In this document: in pieces, positions 13,322 to 19,882 of the stretch | Layout: every line of letters starts with the position of its first letter | How positions within the stretch are numbered: position 1 is the first letter of the stretch | Assembly (NCBI GenBank): GCA_019116915.1 | Contig: DXAS01000026.1 | Span: 1 to 19,882 of the forward strand | DNA from: Flavonifractor avicola | GTDB taxonomy: Bacteria; Bacillota; Clostridia; Oscillospirales; Oscillospiraceae | Length of the DNA: 19,882 nucleotides | Direction: 5' to 3' | Notes under the pieces: generated by a model | The model's input: the letters and a program-made list of their open reading frames with translations, nothing else | Database searches by the model: none | What the model was told of the DNA's origin: nothing | Position numbers and translations under genes: made by a program

Positions 13322-15411
13322 AAGAGGTACTGCTTACCCTGCTCTCCCTCACCCTGTCCGGCTCCCTGCTGTGTATGCTCCTGCTGCTCCTGCGCCCAGT
13401 GATGGGAAACCGAGTGCCCAGGGCCGTCTCCTATTATCTCTGGCTGGCGGTGCTGCTCCGCTTTCTGATCCCCTTGGGCTACGGCATCACCCTGCCCCAG
13501 CTCCCTCAGCCTACCCAGGAGATGGTCCGGCAGGAAACCGTCCTTCCCGAACGGCAGGACCAGACGGACACACAGACCGCTCCCATTACTCCGCCGTCGG
13601 AGCCGGTCACGGTGGATCAACCGGAGATAACCCAGCCCTCCGCCCCGGCCATTTCCCTCCCCGGTATGCTGGTTTTCCTGTGGCTGGCGGTTGGGGCAGG
13701 CTTCTTCCTCTGGCATATCGCCGCCTATGCCCGCTTTTCCCGCCGGGTCCGCGCCTCTCTCGCCCCGCCAACGGCGGAGGCCCTGGCTCTGTTTGAGGGG
13801 CTGGGCCACGGCAGCCGGGTGAGGCTGGCCCAGAGCGCCCAGGTGGACGCCCCCATGCTGCTGGGGGTCTTTCGGCCGGTGATTGTCCTGCCCCAGGGTG
13901 GGCCGTCCCTTCCTCCTCAGGCTCTGGCCGCCGCCCTCCGCCATGAGCTCACCCATGCCCGGCGGTGGGACATCTGCTACAAGTGGCTGGTAGTGCTGGT
14001 GGCCAGCCTCCACTGGTTCAATCCCCTGGTCCACTGGATGGGGCGGCGCATCGCACTGGACTGCGAGCTGTCCTGCGACGAGGCGGTGGTCCGTGCCCTG
14101 GCGCCGGAGCAGAGGATGGCCTACGGGGATATGCTGTTGCTGCTGGCCGCCCGGCCTGGAAGGCCCTCCCCCTGGATGGCCGCCCCCCTCTGTCAGGAGG
14201 GGAAGCGGCTGAAAACCCGGCTTCTGGGGATCAAGGGGTACCGCAGGCCCGGCAAGGCCGCAATCTGCCTCACTCTGGTTCTGGGGCTGGCGGTGGCCTG
14301 CTGCGCCTGTACAGTGGTGGATCTGGAACCTCAGCCCAGGGCTGCTGCCGGGGAATCCGACCCGTATCAGCCCCTTCTGATCGAGTATGAGCTGGCCTTT
14401 CTCCAACAGCAGCCTGACCTTTACCCGGATCTGGTATCCGCTGTCATCGCCCCCTACTGGGGGCAGGACCATCAGCTGGGCTATGCCCGCCGGGACTTGG
14501 ACGGAGACGGCTCGGAGGAGCTGCTGCTGGGCTGGGTAGGCAACGAGTTCTGGAATCTGGATCAGGGCTATGTCTTTGCCATCTACACCCTGGTGGACGG
14601 CCAGCCCGTCCTGGCGGTGGAGGGCTGGGAACGGAGTCTCTATGTGGTAAGCGAGGACAACATTCTCTGCCACTGCGGCTCCAGCGGCGCGGGGCGGACA
14701 GAGTGGCACCAATACCGGTTCGACCCGTCGGCGGAGGGCTTTTTGGTGACCCTGGATCAGGTGTCCCAGCCGGAGGACGGCGAAGGGGCCATTGCCATTG
14801 GGGAAGGCTGGATGGCGTCCGGCGTCTCCCTCCCCTACACCCCCTTTGCAGGCAGCGGGGTGCGTGCCTATCAGGACGTCCTGCTGGGAGAGGCTCCTTT
14901 CCTCTGTGTGGACGGCTCCGGCCAGGAAGTTCCCACCCTTCTCCCTGACATCCCACTTGCCTTCAGTCCCTACAGCTCCTATGCCTCTGTAACGGAGTTT
15001 GCCATTCTGGACCTTGACGGTGACGGAAGCCGGGAGGTAGTCCTGCGGGTCACCGACGTGGCCAATGACATGGGCGGCTACGTGGTCTTACGCCAGGAGG
15101 GGGACGAGATCATGGGCTATCCCAGCCACTGGCGCACCTTCTGGTATCTGAAAACCGACGGTACGTTTACTTACTCTTATACCGCCGGCACGGAGGACGG
15201 CATTGCTTCCGCCCGCTTCGGGGAAGACGGCCTTACCCTGGAAAAGCACATCCGCTGTGAGATGGAGGCTTGGGAGCCCAAAGCCTTTGAAGTGGATGGC
15301 CGGCCCGTCTCCCAGACCGAGTATGAGGCCGCCTGTTCGGCCCAGGACCAAAAAGCGGACGCGGTATGGTATGAGCTGAACGAGACCAACATCAAGCAGC
15401 TGACCGCATAA
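13318..15411 (+). CDS. BlaR1-like M56 membrane metalloprotease with a non-canonical extracellular domain
   Basis: The start ATG 13318 overlaps the blaI-type stop by 4 nt and has AGGAGG 7 nt upstream. The product has 697 residues. There are transmembrane segments near 4-27 and 37-57, a proline/threonine-rich loop, a third near 115-136, and the M56 domain with HELTH (209-213) followed by LDCELSCDEAVVRAL. A fourth segment lies near 314-331. The remaining 365 residues are extracellular by topology. They lack the SxxK/KTG motifs of a penicillin-binding sensor and instead carry two DxDxDG elements, RRDLDGDGSEE (about 391-401) and LDLDGDGSREV (about 564-574), as in calcium-binding or FG-GAP-like repeats. 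It would sense an unknown signal and inactivate the repressor. Confidence 0.88.
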   Translation: MKEVLLTLLSLTLSGSLLCMLLLLLRPVMGNRVPRAVSYYLWLAVLLRFLIPLGYGITLPQLPQPTQEMVRQETVLPERQDQTDTQTAPITPPSEPVTVDQPEITQPSAPAISLPGMLVFLWLAVGAGFFLWHIAAYARFSRRVRASLAPPTAEALALFEGLGHGSRVRLAQSAQVDAPMLLGVFRPVIVLPQGGPSLPPQALAAALRHELTHARRWDICYKWLVVLVASLHWFNPLVHWMGRRIALDCELSCDEAVVRALAPEQRMAYGDMLLLLAARPGRPSPWMAAPLCQEGKRLKTRLLGIKGYRRPGKAAICLTLVLGLAVACCACTVVDLEPQPRAAAGESDPYQPLLIEYELAFLQQQPDLYPDLVSAVIAPYWGQDHQLGYARRDLDGDGSEELLLGWVGNEFWNLDQGYVFAIYTLVDGQPVLAVEGWERSLYVVSEDNILCHCGSSGAGRTEWHQYRFDPSAEGFLVTLDQVSQPEDGEGAIAIGEGWMASGVSLPYTPFAGSGVRAYQDVLLGEAPFLCVDGSGQEVPTLLPDIPLAFSPYSSYASVTEFAILDLDGDGSREVVLRVTDVANDMGGYVVLRQEGDEIMGYPSHWRTFWYLKTDGTFTYSYTAGTEDGIASARFGEDGLTLEKHIRCEMEAWEPKAFEVDGRPVSQTEYEAACSAQDQKADAVWYELNETNIKQLTA

Positions 15412-15412
15412 C

Positions 15413-15448
15413 ATATACCCCTGGACAGTTCACTGCCCAGGGGTATAT
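15413..15448. terminator. Bidirectional terminator (blaR1-type gene / spoIID)
   Basis: The stem is ATATACCCCTGG / CCAGGGGTATAT (15413-15424 with 15437-15448). The upper part can pair further through CAGT/ACTG. It starts 1 nt after the M56 protease stop codon. It overlaps the last codons and stop of the convergent spoIID gene (TGA at 15430-15432). The downstream T-tract is weak (TTGTTTCA). Confidence 0.75.
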
Positions 15449-16446
15449 TGTTTCACTTCCACGCCGGTGTAGTACCACTTTAAAATCTCCTCATAGCTCT
15501 TGCCCTCCTGGGCCAGGGCGTTGGCCCCGTACTGGCTCATGCCCACTCCGTGGCCGTAGCCGGTGACGGAAAAGGTCACTCCCTCCGCCCCGGCGGACAC
15601 GGTAAAGCTGGTGGAGCGCAGGGAGAAGAGGGTACGCAGCTCCTGTCCGCTGACGGTGACACCCCCCACGTCCACGCTGCTCACGCCCCCGGCGGAGTTG
15701 GACACGGTATGGGAAAACCAGCCGGACGGGTCTCCCGACAGGTCCGCCCCGGGATACTTGGCCAACAGCTTGGTTTTAAATTCCTCCGCCGTCAGGGTGA
15801 CGGTGGAGTGGTAGTTGGGCACCTCCTCCCCCTCGGGGCTGTCCACTCCGGTGAGATAGGGCACCGAATTGCCCCACACCTCCACCGCGTCCACCGTCCG
15901 CCCGTCGGCGGAGGAGAAAAAGACGGCCTGGATGGGCTTCCCCCCATAGAGCACCGCCACTCCGTCGGTATCCGCCACAGCGGCGGCGATCTTGTCGGTG
16001 TACATCTGAGCGTTGGTTCCCCAGCTGGAGGCGGCCTCCTCTCGGGTGCGGTAGGCCTGGCAGCAGTTCACGTCGGTACACAGATCGGCCTCCGGGTGAC
16101 CGGCGGTGTCCCGCTCCATTTTGGAATAGGTATAAGTGCGGGCGGCCACCGCCTGGGCCTTCAGGGCTTCGCTCTCAAAGGCGGCGGGCATCTCGGCGGC
16201 CACCACCCCCCACAGGTAGTCGTCCAGCGCCATAGTCTCCACCGTGCCGTCGGACCGCTTTACCCTTACCTGCTGGGCGCTGTCCAGAGCCGGCTCCGGC
16301 GTGACCACCGTGCGGTCGATGGGCAGGCTGCCGCTCTCCACCGGCAGGGCTCCCTCCCCCTGGGGCACCAGCAGCAGCGGCAGCAGAAATAGGGCCAGCA
16401 GCAGGGCCAGGGCAACCGCCGCCACCTGTCTCATCGGAAACACCAT
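15430..16446 (-). CDS. spoIID: SpoIID/LytB-type peptidoglycan lytic transglycosylase
   Basis: In sporulation SpoIID cuts denuded glycan strands during engulfment of the forespore. The protein has an N-terminal membrane anchor (MRQVAAVALALLLALFLLPLLLVP), then YLWGVVAAEMPAAFESEALKAQAVAARTYTY with the catalytic-type glutamate, LCTDVNCCQAYRT, and the C-terminal GYGHGVGMSQYGANALAQEGKSYEEILKWYYTGVEV. In the metal-binding segment, Cys stands where Bacillus SpoIID has a zinc-ligand His (by family memory). The start is uncertain among ATG 16473, 16446 and 16434; I give 16446. A sigma-E-like -10 (CATAACTT, minus strand, about 16467-16460) with a weak -35 would exclude 16473, but this is speculative. 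It diverges from citrate synthase. Confidence 0.9.
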   Translation of the reverse strand: MVFPMRQVAAVALALLLALFLLPLLLVPQGEGALPVESGSLPIDRTVVTPEPALDSAQQVRVKRSDGTVETMALDDYLWGVVAAEMPAAFESEALKAQAVAARTYTYSKMERDTAGHPEADLCTDVNCCQAYRTREEAASSWGTNAQMYTDKIAAAVADTDGVAVLYGGKPIQAVFFSSADGRTVDAVEVWGNSVPYLTGVDSPEGEEVPNYHSTVTLTAEEFKTKLLAKYPGADLSGDPSGWFSHTVSNSAGGVSSVDVGGVTVSGQELRTLFSLRSTSFTVSAGAEGVTFSVTGYGHGVGMSQYGANALAQEGKSYEEILKWYYTGVEVKQYTPGQ

Positions 16447-16507
16447 CCCCTCTTTTTGCAAGTTATGATTCATTCCATTTCAATTTTTACTTCGTCTACT
16501 TTCCATA

Positions 16508-16536
16508 TTGACTGTGCCGCAAAATGGTTGTACAAT
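16508..16536 (+). promoter_or_regulatory. Sigma-A promoter of citrate synthase
   Basis: TTGACT (16508-16513), a 17-bp spacer and TACAAT (16531-16536) form a good sigma-A promoter with a leader of about 30 nt. The TTG of the -35 would be the first codon of the longest open frame, so the longer start is rejected. Confidence 0.87.
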
Positions 16537-16573
16537 ACCGTGTAAAAGAATTTGGGCAAAGGAGAGGCTGGAA

Positions 16574-17941
16574 ATGCAAAACGCCGAGAAGGGCACATCC
16601 ATGGACTTCATAGAGAGTCTATGTCAGGAATATCGCAAACATAACCAGATCGACCCGGCATATTACGAGCGCTATCGGGTCAAGCGGGGCCTGCGCAACG
16701 CCGACGGCACCGGCGTCATGGCAGGCGTCACCCAGATCGGCAACGTGCTGGGCTACTACCTCCAGGACGGTGAGCGCTTCCCCGCCCCCGGCAAGCTGAT
16801 CTACCGGGGCATCGACGTGGAGGAGCTGGTGGACGGCTTTGTGCGGGAAAAACGCTTCGGCTTTGAGGAGACCGCCTATCTGCTGCTCTTCGGCGCTCTG
16901 CCTACCAGGGAGCAGCTGACCGCTTTCCAGCAGATGCTCAGCGACAACCACACCCTGCCCCATATGTTTACCGAGGACATGATCATCAAGGCCCCCAGTC
17001 CCGACGTGATGAACAAGCTGGCCCGCTCGGTGCTGGCCCTGTACTCCTACGACGACAACCCGGACGATATGTCCCTGTCCAATCAGCTGCGGCAGGCCAT
17101 CCAGCTCATCGCCCGGGTGCCCGTCATCGTGGCCCACGCCTTTGCCGTGAAGCGCCACTACTATGACGACGAGTCCCTCTACCTCCACCGGCCTCAGGCC
17201 GGACTCAGCGTGGCGGAGAACTTCCTCTACTCCGTCCGCCACGACAACCAGTTCACCGAGCAGGAGGCCCGGCTGCTGGACCTGTGCCTGGTGCTCCACG
17301 CCGAGCACGGCGGCGGCAACAACTCTGCCTTCGCCTGCCGGGTGCTCTCCTCCTCCGGCACCGACTTCTACTCCTCCATCGCCGCTGCCGTAGGCTCCCT
17401 GAAGGGCCCCCGCCACGGCGGCGCCAACAAGAAGGTCATGGAGATGTTCGGCTACATCGAGGACGCGGTAAAGGACTGGAAGGACGAGGACGAGGTGCGC
17501 GCCTTCCTGGGCAAGCTGCTGCGGAAGGAAGCCGGCGACAAGTCGGGCCTGATCTACGGCATGGGCCACGCCATCTACACCATCTCCGACCCCCGTGCCG
17601 TCATTCTCAAGAAGTTCGCCAAGAAGCTGGCTGAGACCAAGGGGATGCTGGACGAGTTCGAGCTGTACGAGACGGTGGAGCGGCTCACCCCCGAGGTGCT
17701 CCTCTCGGTCAAGGGGGAGGACAAGGTGGTGTGCGCCAATGTGGACCTGTTCTCCGGCATGGTGTACAAGATGATGGGCATCCCCCAGGAGCTGTATACC
17801 CCCCTGTTCGCCGTGGCCCGTATCGTGGGCTGGTGCGCCCACCGCATCGAGGAGGTCTGCCAGCCGGGCAACCGCATCATCCGTCCCGCCTACAAGGCGG
17901 TGGCTCCCATGCGGCCCTTCGTGCCCCTGGACCAGCGATAA
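16574..17941 (+). CDS. Citrate synthase (Si-type, citrate/2-methylcitrate synthase family)
   Basis: It condenses oxaloacetate and acetyl-CoA to citrate, opening the oxidative branch that supplies 2-oxoglutarate. The start ATG 16574 has AAAGGAG 9 nt upstream, giving 455 residues. Family marks are the N-terminal block GKLIYRGIDVEELVDGF and three catalytic regions: HAEHGGGNNSAFACRV (first catalytic His), GPRHGGANKKVMEM (second His) and NVDLFSGMVYKMMG (catalytic Asp). The final block is LFAVARIVGWCAHRIEE. The larger size with an N-terminal extension is common among clostridial members. A 2-methylcitrate synthase role is possible, but no prp genes are nearby. It is a single-gene unit with its own promoter and terminator. 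Confidence 0.95.
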   Translation: MQNAEKGTSMDFIESLCQEYRKHNQIDPAYYERYRVKRGLRNADGTGVMAGVTQIGNVLGYYLQDGERFPAPGKLIYRGIDVEELVDGFVREKRFGFEETAYLLLFGALPTREQLTAFQQMLSDNHTLPHMFTEDMIIKAPSPDVMNKLARSVLALYSYDDNPDDMSLSNQLRQAIQLIARVPVIVAHAFAVKRHYYDDESLYLHRPQAGLSVAENFLYSVRHDNQFTEQEARLLDLCLVLHAEHGGGNNSAFACRVLSSSGTDFYSSIAAAVGSLKGPRHGGANKKVMEMFGYIEDAVKDWKDEDEVRAFLGKLLRKEAGDKSGLIYGMGHAIYTISDPRAVILKKFAKKLAETKGMLDEFELYETVERLTPEVLLSVKGEDKVVCANVDLFSGMVYKMMGIPQELYTPLFAVARIVGWCAHRIEEVCQPGNRIIRPAYKAVAPMRPFVPLDQR

Positions 17942-17949
17942 CAGAACAA

Positions 17950-17988
17950 AAAACAAAGACGTGCTGCATAGCAGCACGTCTTTGTTTT
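17950..17988. terminator. Bidirectional terminator (citrate synthase / lipoprotein gene)
   Basis: An 18-bp perfect stem (17950-17967 with 17971-17988) has an ATA loop and A-rich and T-rich flanks. It lies between convergent genes, 8 nt after the citrate synthase stop, and has the apex GTGCTGC/GCAGCAC. Confidence 0.93.
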
Positions 17989-18004
17989 GAAGGGATTGGA
18001 AGTA

Positions 18005-18361
18005 TCACTCCCGGGTGGGGGTCTCCATGCTGAAGCTGTCGCAGTCGGCGTCGCCGTCCTCGTCCACAGAGACGGTGGCATCGAATTTTGCCTTGTAGCG
18101 GTCGCCGTAGTCGTCTATCACGGTAATATAGCCGTTGACGTCATAGGTGCCGTCGCCGTTGTCATCGGTATTGGTCACCGAAGCCAGGACGTTCTTCACG
18201 TTGGCATAGCTGAACATACACTCCACGGCCGCCTCGGACTGTACCGCCAGACGGATGGCGTCGGAGTGGTCCTCCTCTTCCGGCGCGGCGGAACCGCCGC
18301 CGCAGGCACACAGGCCCAGCATCATGACCAGGGCCAGCGCAAGGGAAACAACCTTTTTCAT
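18005..18361 (-). CDS. Small predicted lipoprotein, function unknown
   Basis: I place the start at ATG 18361, with AAGGA 5 nt upstream; a longer frame would begin inside the promoter. The 118 residues begin with a lipoprotein signal peptide, MKKVVSLALALVMMLGLCAC, followed by GGG, so the mature protein probably starts at the lipid-modified cysteine. An acidic stretch (EEEDHSD) and a domain of about 90 residues rich in Asp and Gly follow (NTDDNGDGTYDVNGYITVIDDYGDRYKAKFDATV), which looks like a small beta-rich domain. I do not recognise a specific family. It is transcribed alone from its own promoter and shares a terminator with citrate synthase. Confidence 0.8.
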   Translation of the reverse strand: MKKVVSLALALVMMLGLCACGGGSAAPEEEDHSDAIRLAVQSEAAVECMFSYANVKNVLASVTNTDDNGDGTYDVNGYITVIDDYGDRYKAKFDATVSVDEDGDADCDSFSMETPTRE

Positions 18362-18430
18362 AGCGATCCTTCTTTCCTCTCGAAATGGCACAGGCTTGAA
18401 CAGACCTGTAAAACCTGAACCGTTTCTTAA

Positions 18431-18459
18431 AGTATAAAGAATTCTTCCCACCGGCACAA
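18431..18459 (-). promoter_or_regulatory. Sigma-A promoter of the lipoprotein gene
   Basis: On the minus strand TTGTGC (18459-18454), a 17-bp spacer and TATACT (18436-18431) form the promoter. The predicted start near 18424 gives a leader of about 60 nt. Confidence 0.78.
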
Positions 18460-18482
18460 TGAGCTGGCTGCATAGTGTTTAT

Positions 18483-18517
18483 AAAAAAGGAGACGCTGCT
18501 TGTGCAGCGTCTCCTTT
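18483..18517 (-). terminator. Terminator downstream of metG
   Basis: A 14-bp perfect stem (18486-18499 with 18504-18517) has a TTGT loop. On the minus strand it is followed by U6, and it begins about 14 nt after the metG stop. The apex ACGCTGC/GCAGCGT resembles two other terminators of the window. Confidence 0.9.
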
Positions 18518-18530
18518 GTTTTTCTTTCAA

Positions 18531-19882
18531 TTAACCCAGGGTGCAGCCGGCGGGCACCTTGTCGTCCAGCATGAGCAGGTGGAGCTCCTCGTGGCCCTCA
18601 GCTCCCTCCTTCACGGCGGAGATGAGCATACCGTTGGACTCCAGGCCCATCATCTTCCGGGGGGCCAGGTTGACGCAGGCCACCACGGTCTTGCCGATCA
18701 GATCCTCGGGCTCGTAGTACTCATGGATGCCGGAGAGAATCTGACGGGGCTGGCCCTCGCCGCAGTCCAGGGTAAAGCGGAGCAGCTTCTTGCTCTTCTT
18801 CACCGCCTCGCAGGAGAGCACCTTGGCGGTGACGAACTTCACCTTGGCAAAGTCGTCGATGGTAATATACTCGGACTCTGCCTTGGCAGCGGCTTCCGCC
18901 TTGGCGGCCTCCTCCAGAGCGGCCAGCTCCTCCAGCTCCTTGGCAGCGTCAATGCGGGGGAAGAGGTTCTCACCCTTGCTCACGGGCGCCTGGTCGGACA
19001 GCGCGCCCCACACACCGGCGGACTCCCAGGTGCGCTGGCTGTCGCCGGCGCCGATCTGGGCAAAGATCTTCTCGCAGGTCTCGGGCATGAAGGGGGTGAG
19101 AAGCACGGCGGAAATGCGCACGCATTCCAGCAGGTTGTACAGCACATGGGCCAGACGGTCCTGCTGGGTCTCGTCCTTGGCCAGGGCCCAGGGCTTGTTC
19201 TCGTCGATATACTTGTTGGCCCGGCCGATGAGCTTGAATACCTCCATCAGGGCGTCCTGGAAGGCATACTGCTCCATCTTGTCCTCATAGGTGTTGCGCA
19301 GCTGGGCGGCCATGGCGATGAGCTCCACGTCGAACTTCTGGGGATCGTCCTCAGGGAACTGCATGGACAGGCCCACATTGCCCATGGACTGAGCCACCAG
19401 ATTGGCCAGATCCGCCTCGTCTCCGGTGGCACCGCAGCCGGCAGGCAGGTGCGCGCCGAAGTACTTGCCCACCATGGCGGTGGTACGGCTCACCAGATTG
19501 CCCAGGTCGTTGGCCAGGTCGGTGTTGATGCGGCCGATGAGGGCCTCATTGGAGAAGTTGCCGTCGGTGCCGAAGGGGAACTCCCGCAGCAGGAAGTAGC
19601 GCAGGGAATCCACGCCGTAGCGCTGGGCCAGCAGATAGGGGTCCACCACGTTGCCCTTGGACTTGCTCATCTTGCCGCCGTCCAGCAGCAGCCAGCCGTG
19701 GCCGAACACCTTCTTGGGCAGGGGCATCTCCATGCTCATGAGCATGGCGGGCCAGATGATGGAGTGGAAGCGGACGATCTCCTTGCCGATGAAGTGGACG
19801 TCGGCAGGCCAGTACTTCTCAAAGTCGTCGTACTTGTCGTTCATGAAGCCCAGGGCGGTGGTGTAGTTGAAGAGGGCGTCGA
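18531..19882 (-). CDS. metG: Methionyl-tRNA synthetase, C-terminal part (5' end outside the window)
   Basis: MetRS joins methionine to its tRNAs in the cytosol. The frame is open at the window edge: it continues upstream of the internal ATG at 19844 through DALFNYTTALGF, a conserved catalytic-domain segment. So about 449 C-terminal residues are visible. HFIGKEIVRFHSIIWPAMLMS and DGGKMSKSKGNVVDP hold the KMSKS ATP-binding loop. An alpha-helical anticodon-binding domain follows, then an Ala/Glu-rich linker (AALEEAAKAEAAAKAESE). Last is a C-terminal Trbp111-type OB-fold, from about YITIDDFAKVKFVTAKVLSCEAVKKSKKLLRF to the end. This appended tRNA-binding domain is usual in Firmicutes. The HIGH motif and N-terminus lie beyond 19882. 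Confidence 0.96.
   Translation of the reverse strand, partial: DALFNYTTALGFMNDKYDDFEKYWPADVHFIGKEIVRFHSIIWPAMLMSMEMPLPKKVFGHGWLLLDGGKMSKSKGNVVDPYLLAQRYGVDSLRYFLLREFPFGTDGNFSNEALIGRINTDLANDLGNLVSRTTAMVGKYFGAHLPAGCGATGDEADLANLVAQSMGNVGLSMQFPEDDPQKFDVELIAMAAQLRNTYEDKMEQYAFQDALMEVFKLIGRANKYIDENKPWALAKDETQQDRLAHVLYNLLECVRISAVLLTPFMPETCEKIFAQIGAGDSQRTWESAGVWGALSDQAPVSKGENLFPRIDAAKELEELAALEEAAKAEAAAKAESEYITIDDFAKVKFVTAKVLSCEAVKKSKKLLRFTLDCGEGQPRQILSGIHEYYEPEDLIGKTVVACVNLAPRKMMGLESNGMLISAVKEGAEGHEELHLLMLDDKVPAGCTLG

Noticed and set aside
16460..16480. Sigma-E promoter for spoIID.
   Set aside because: CATAACTT resembles a sigma-E -10, but the -35 is poor and I cannot judge significance without a model. 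It is mentioned only as weak support for the start choice.
18362..18530. Extra gene upstream of the lipoprotein (extension of its frame to 18457).
   Set aside because: The extension overlaps the -35 of a good promoter. The gap holds only that promoter, a leader and the metG terminator.
1..19882. CRISPR array, tRNA or rRNA genes, prophage or IS transposase.
   Set aside because: No spaced direct repeats of CRISPR type, no cloverleaf tRNA sequence with the conserved T-loop, and no transposase or phage motifs were seen on either strand. The branched fold at 11217-11320 lacks tRNA consensus loops.

Overview
The window looks like chromosome from a GC-rich, spore-forming member of the Clostridia, most like the Oscillospiraceae (Flavonifractor/Lawsonibacter type). 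The reasons are the strongly GC-biased third codon positions, Gram-positive style Shine-Dalgarno sites (AAGGAGG), a SpoIID sporulation autolysin, a BlaI/BlaR1-type pair, a YczE/YitT-type membrane protein and a short-form pyruvate kinase. The genus is an inference; there is no rRNA or other direct taxonomic marker. I see no tRNA, CRISPR array, phage gene or transposase.

Layout. At the left edge is the 3' end of an M15-type peptidoglycan peptidase (+), which converges on pyruvate kinase (-) across a 22-bp perfect terminator stem. From 8658 back to 2026 runs a six-gene operon on the minus strand: CLC anion transporter, VOC/glyoxalase, acyltransferase-3, MBOAT O-acyltransferase, DHHW/AlgX-like SGNH protein and an MFS transporter. 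It ends in a terminator at about 1944-1983. The MBOAT/DHHW pair, together with a second and unrelated membrane acyltransferase, points to O-acylation of an exported glycan or other envelope molecule. From a divergent extended -10 promoter, a CNNM/CorC-type protein (8852-10213) is read to the right. A YczE/YitT-type membrane protein follows with its own promoter and a 16-bp palindrome at its start point.

The oddest part is 11083-11410. The last 90 bp of the downstream FAD-dependent oxidoreductase gene are present twice, as direct repeats separated by 104 bp of strongly self-complementary DNA that can fold into a branched structure. This looks like insertion of a small structured element that regenerates the gene end, or the scar of a deleted paralogue.

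To the right is an autoregulated blaI-blaR1-type operon (12879-15411). It has two CopY/BlaI-like operator boxes arranged as a large inverted repeat over its promoter. The M56 membrane protease carries an extracellular domain with two DxDxDG motifs where BlaR1 would have its penicillin-binding sensor. SpoIID (-) and citrate synthase (+) are then transcribed divergently, followed by a small lipoprotein (-) and the C-terminal two thirds of methionyl-tRNA synthetase (-), which runs off the window.

Gene starts were adjusted where the longest open frame began inside a promoter or a neighbouring gene. Three such frames begin within a -35 hexamer or a promoter region.
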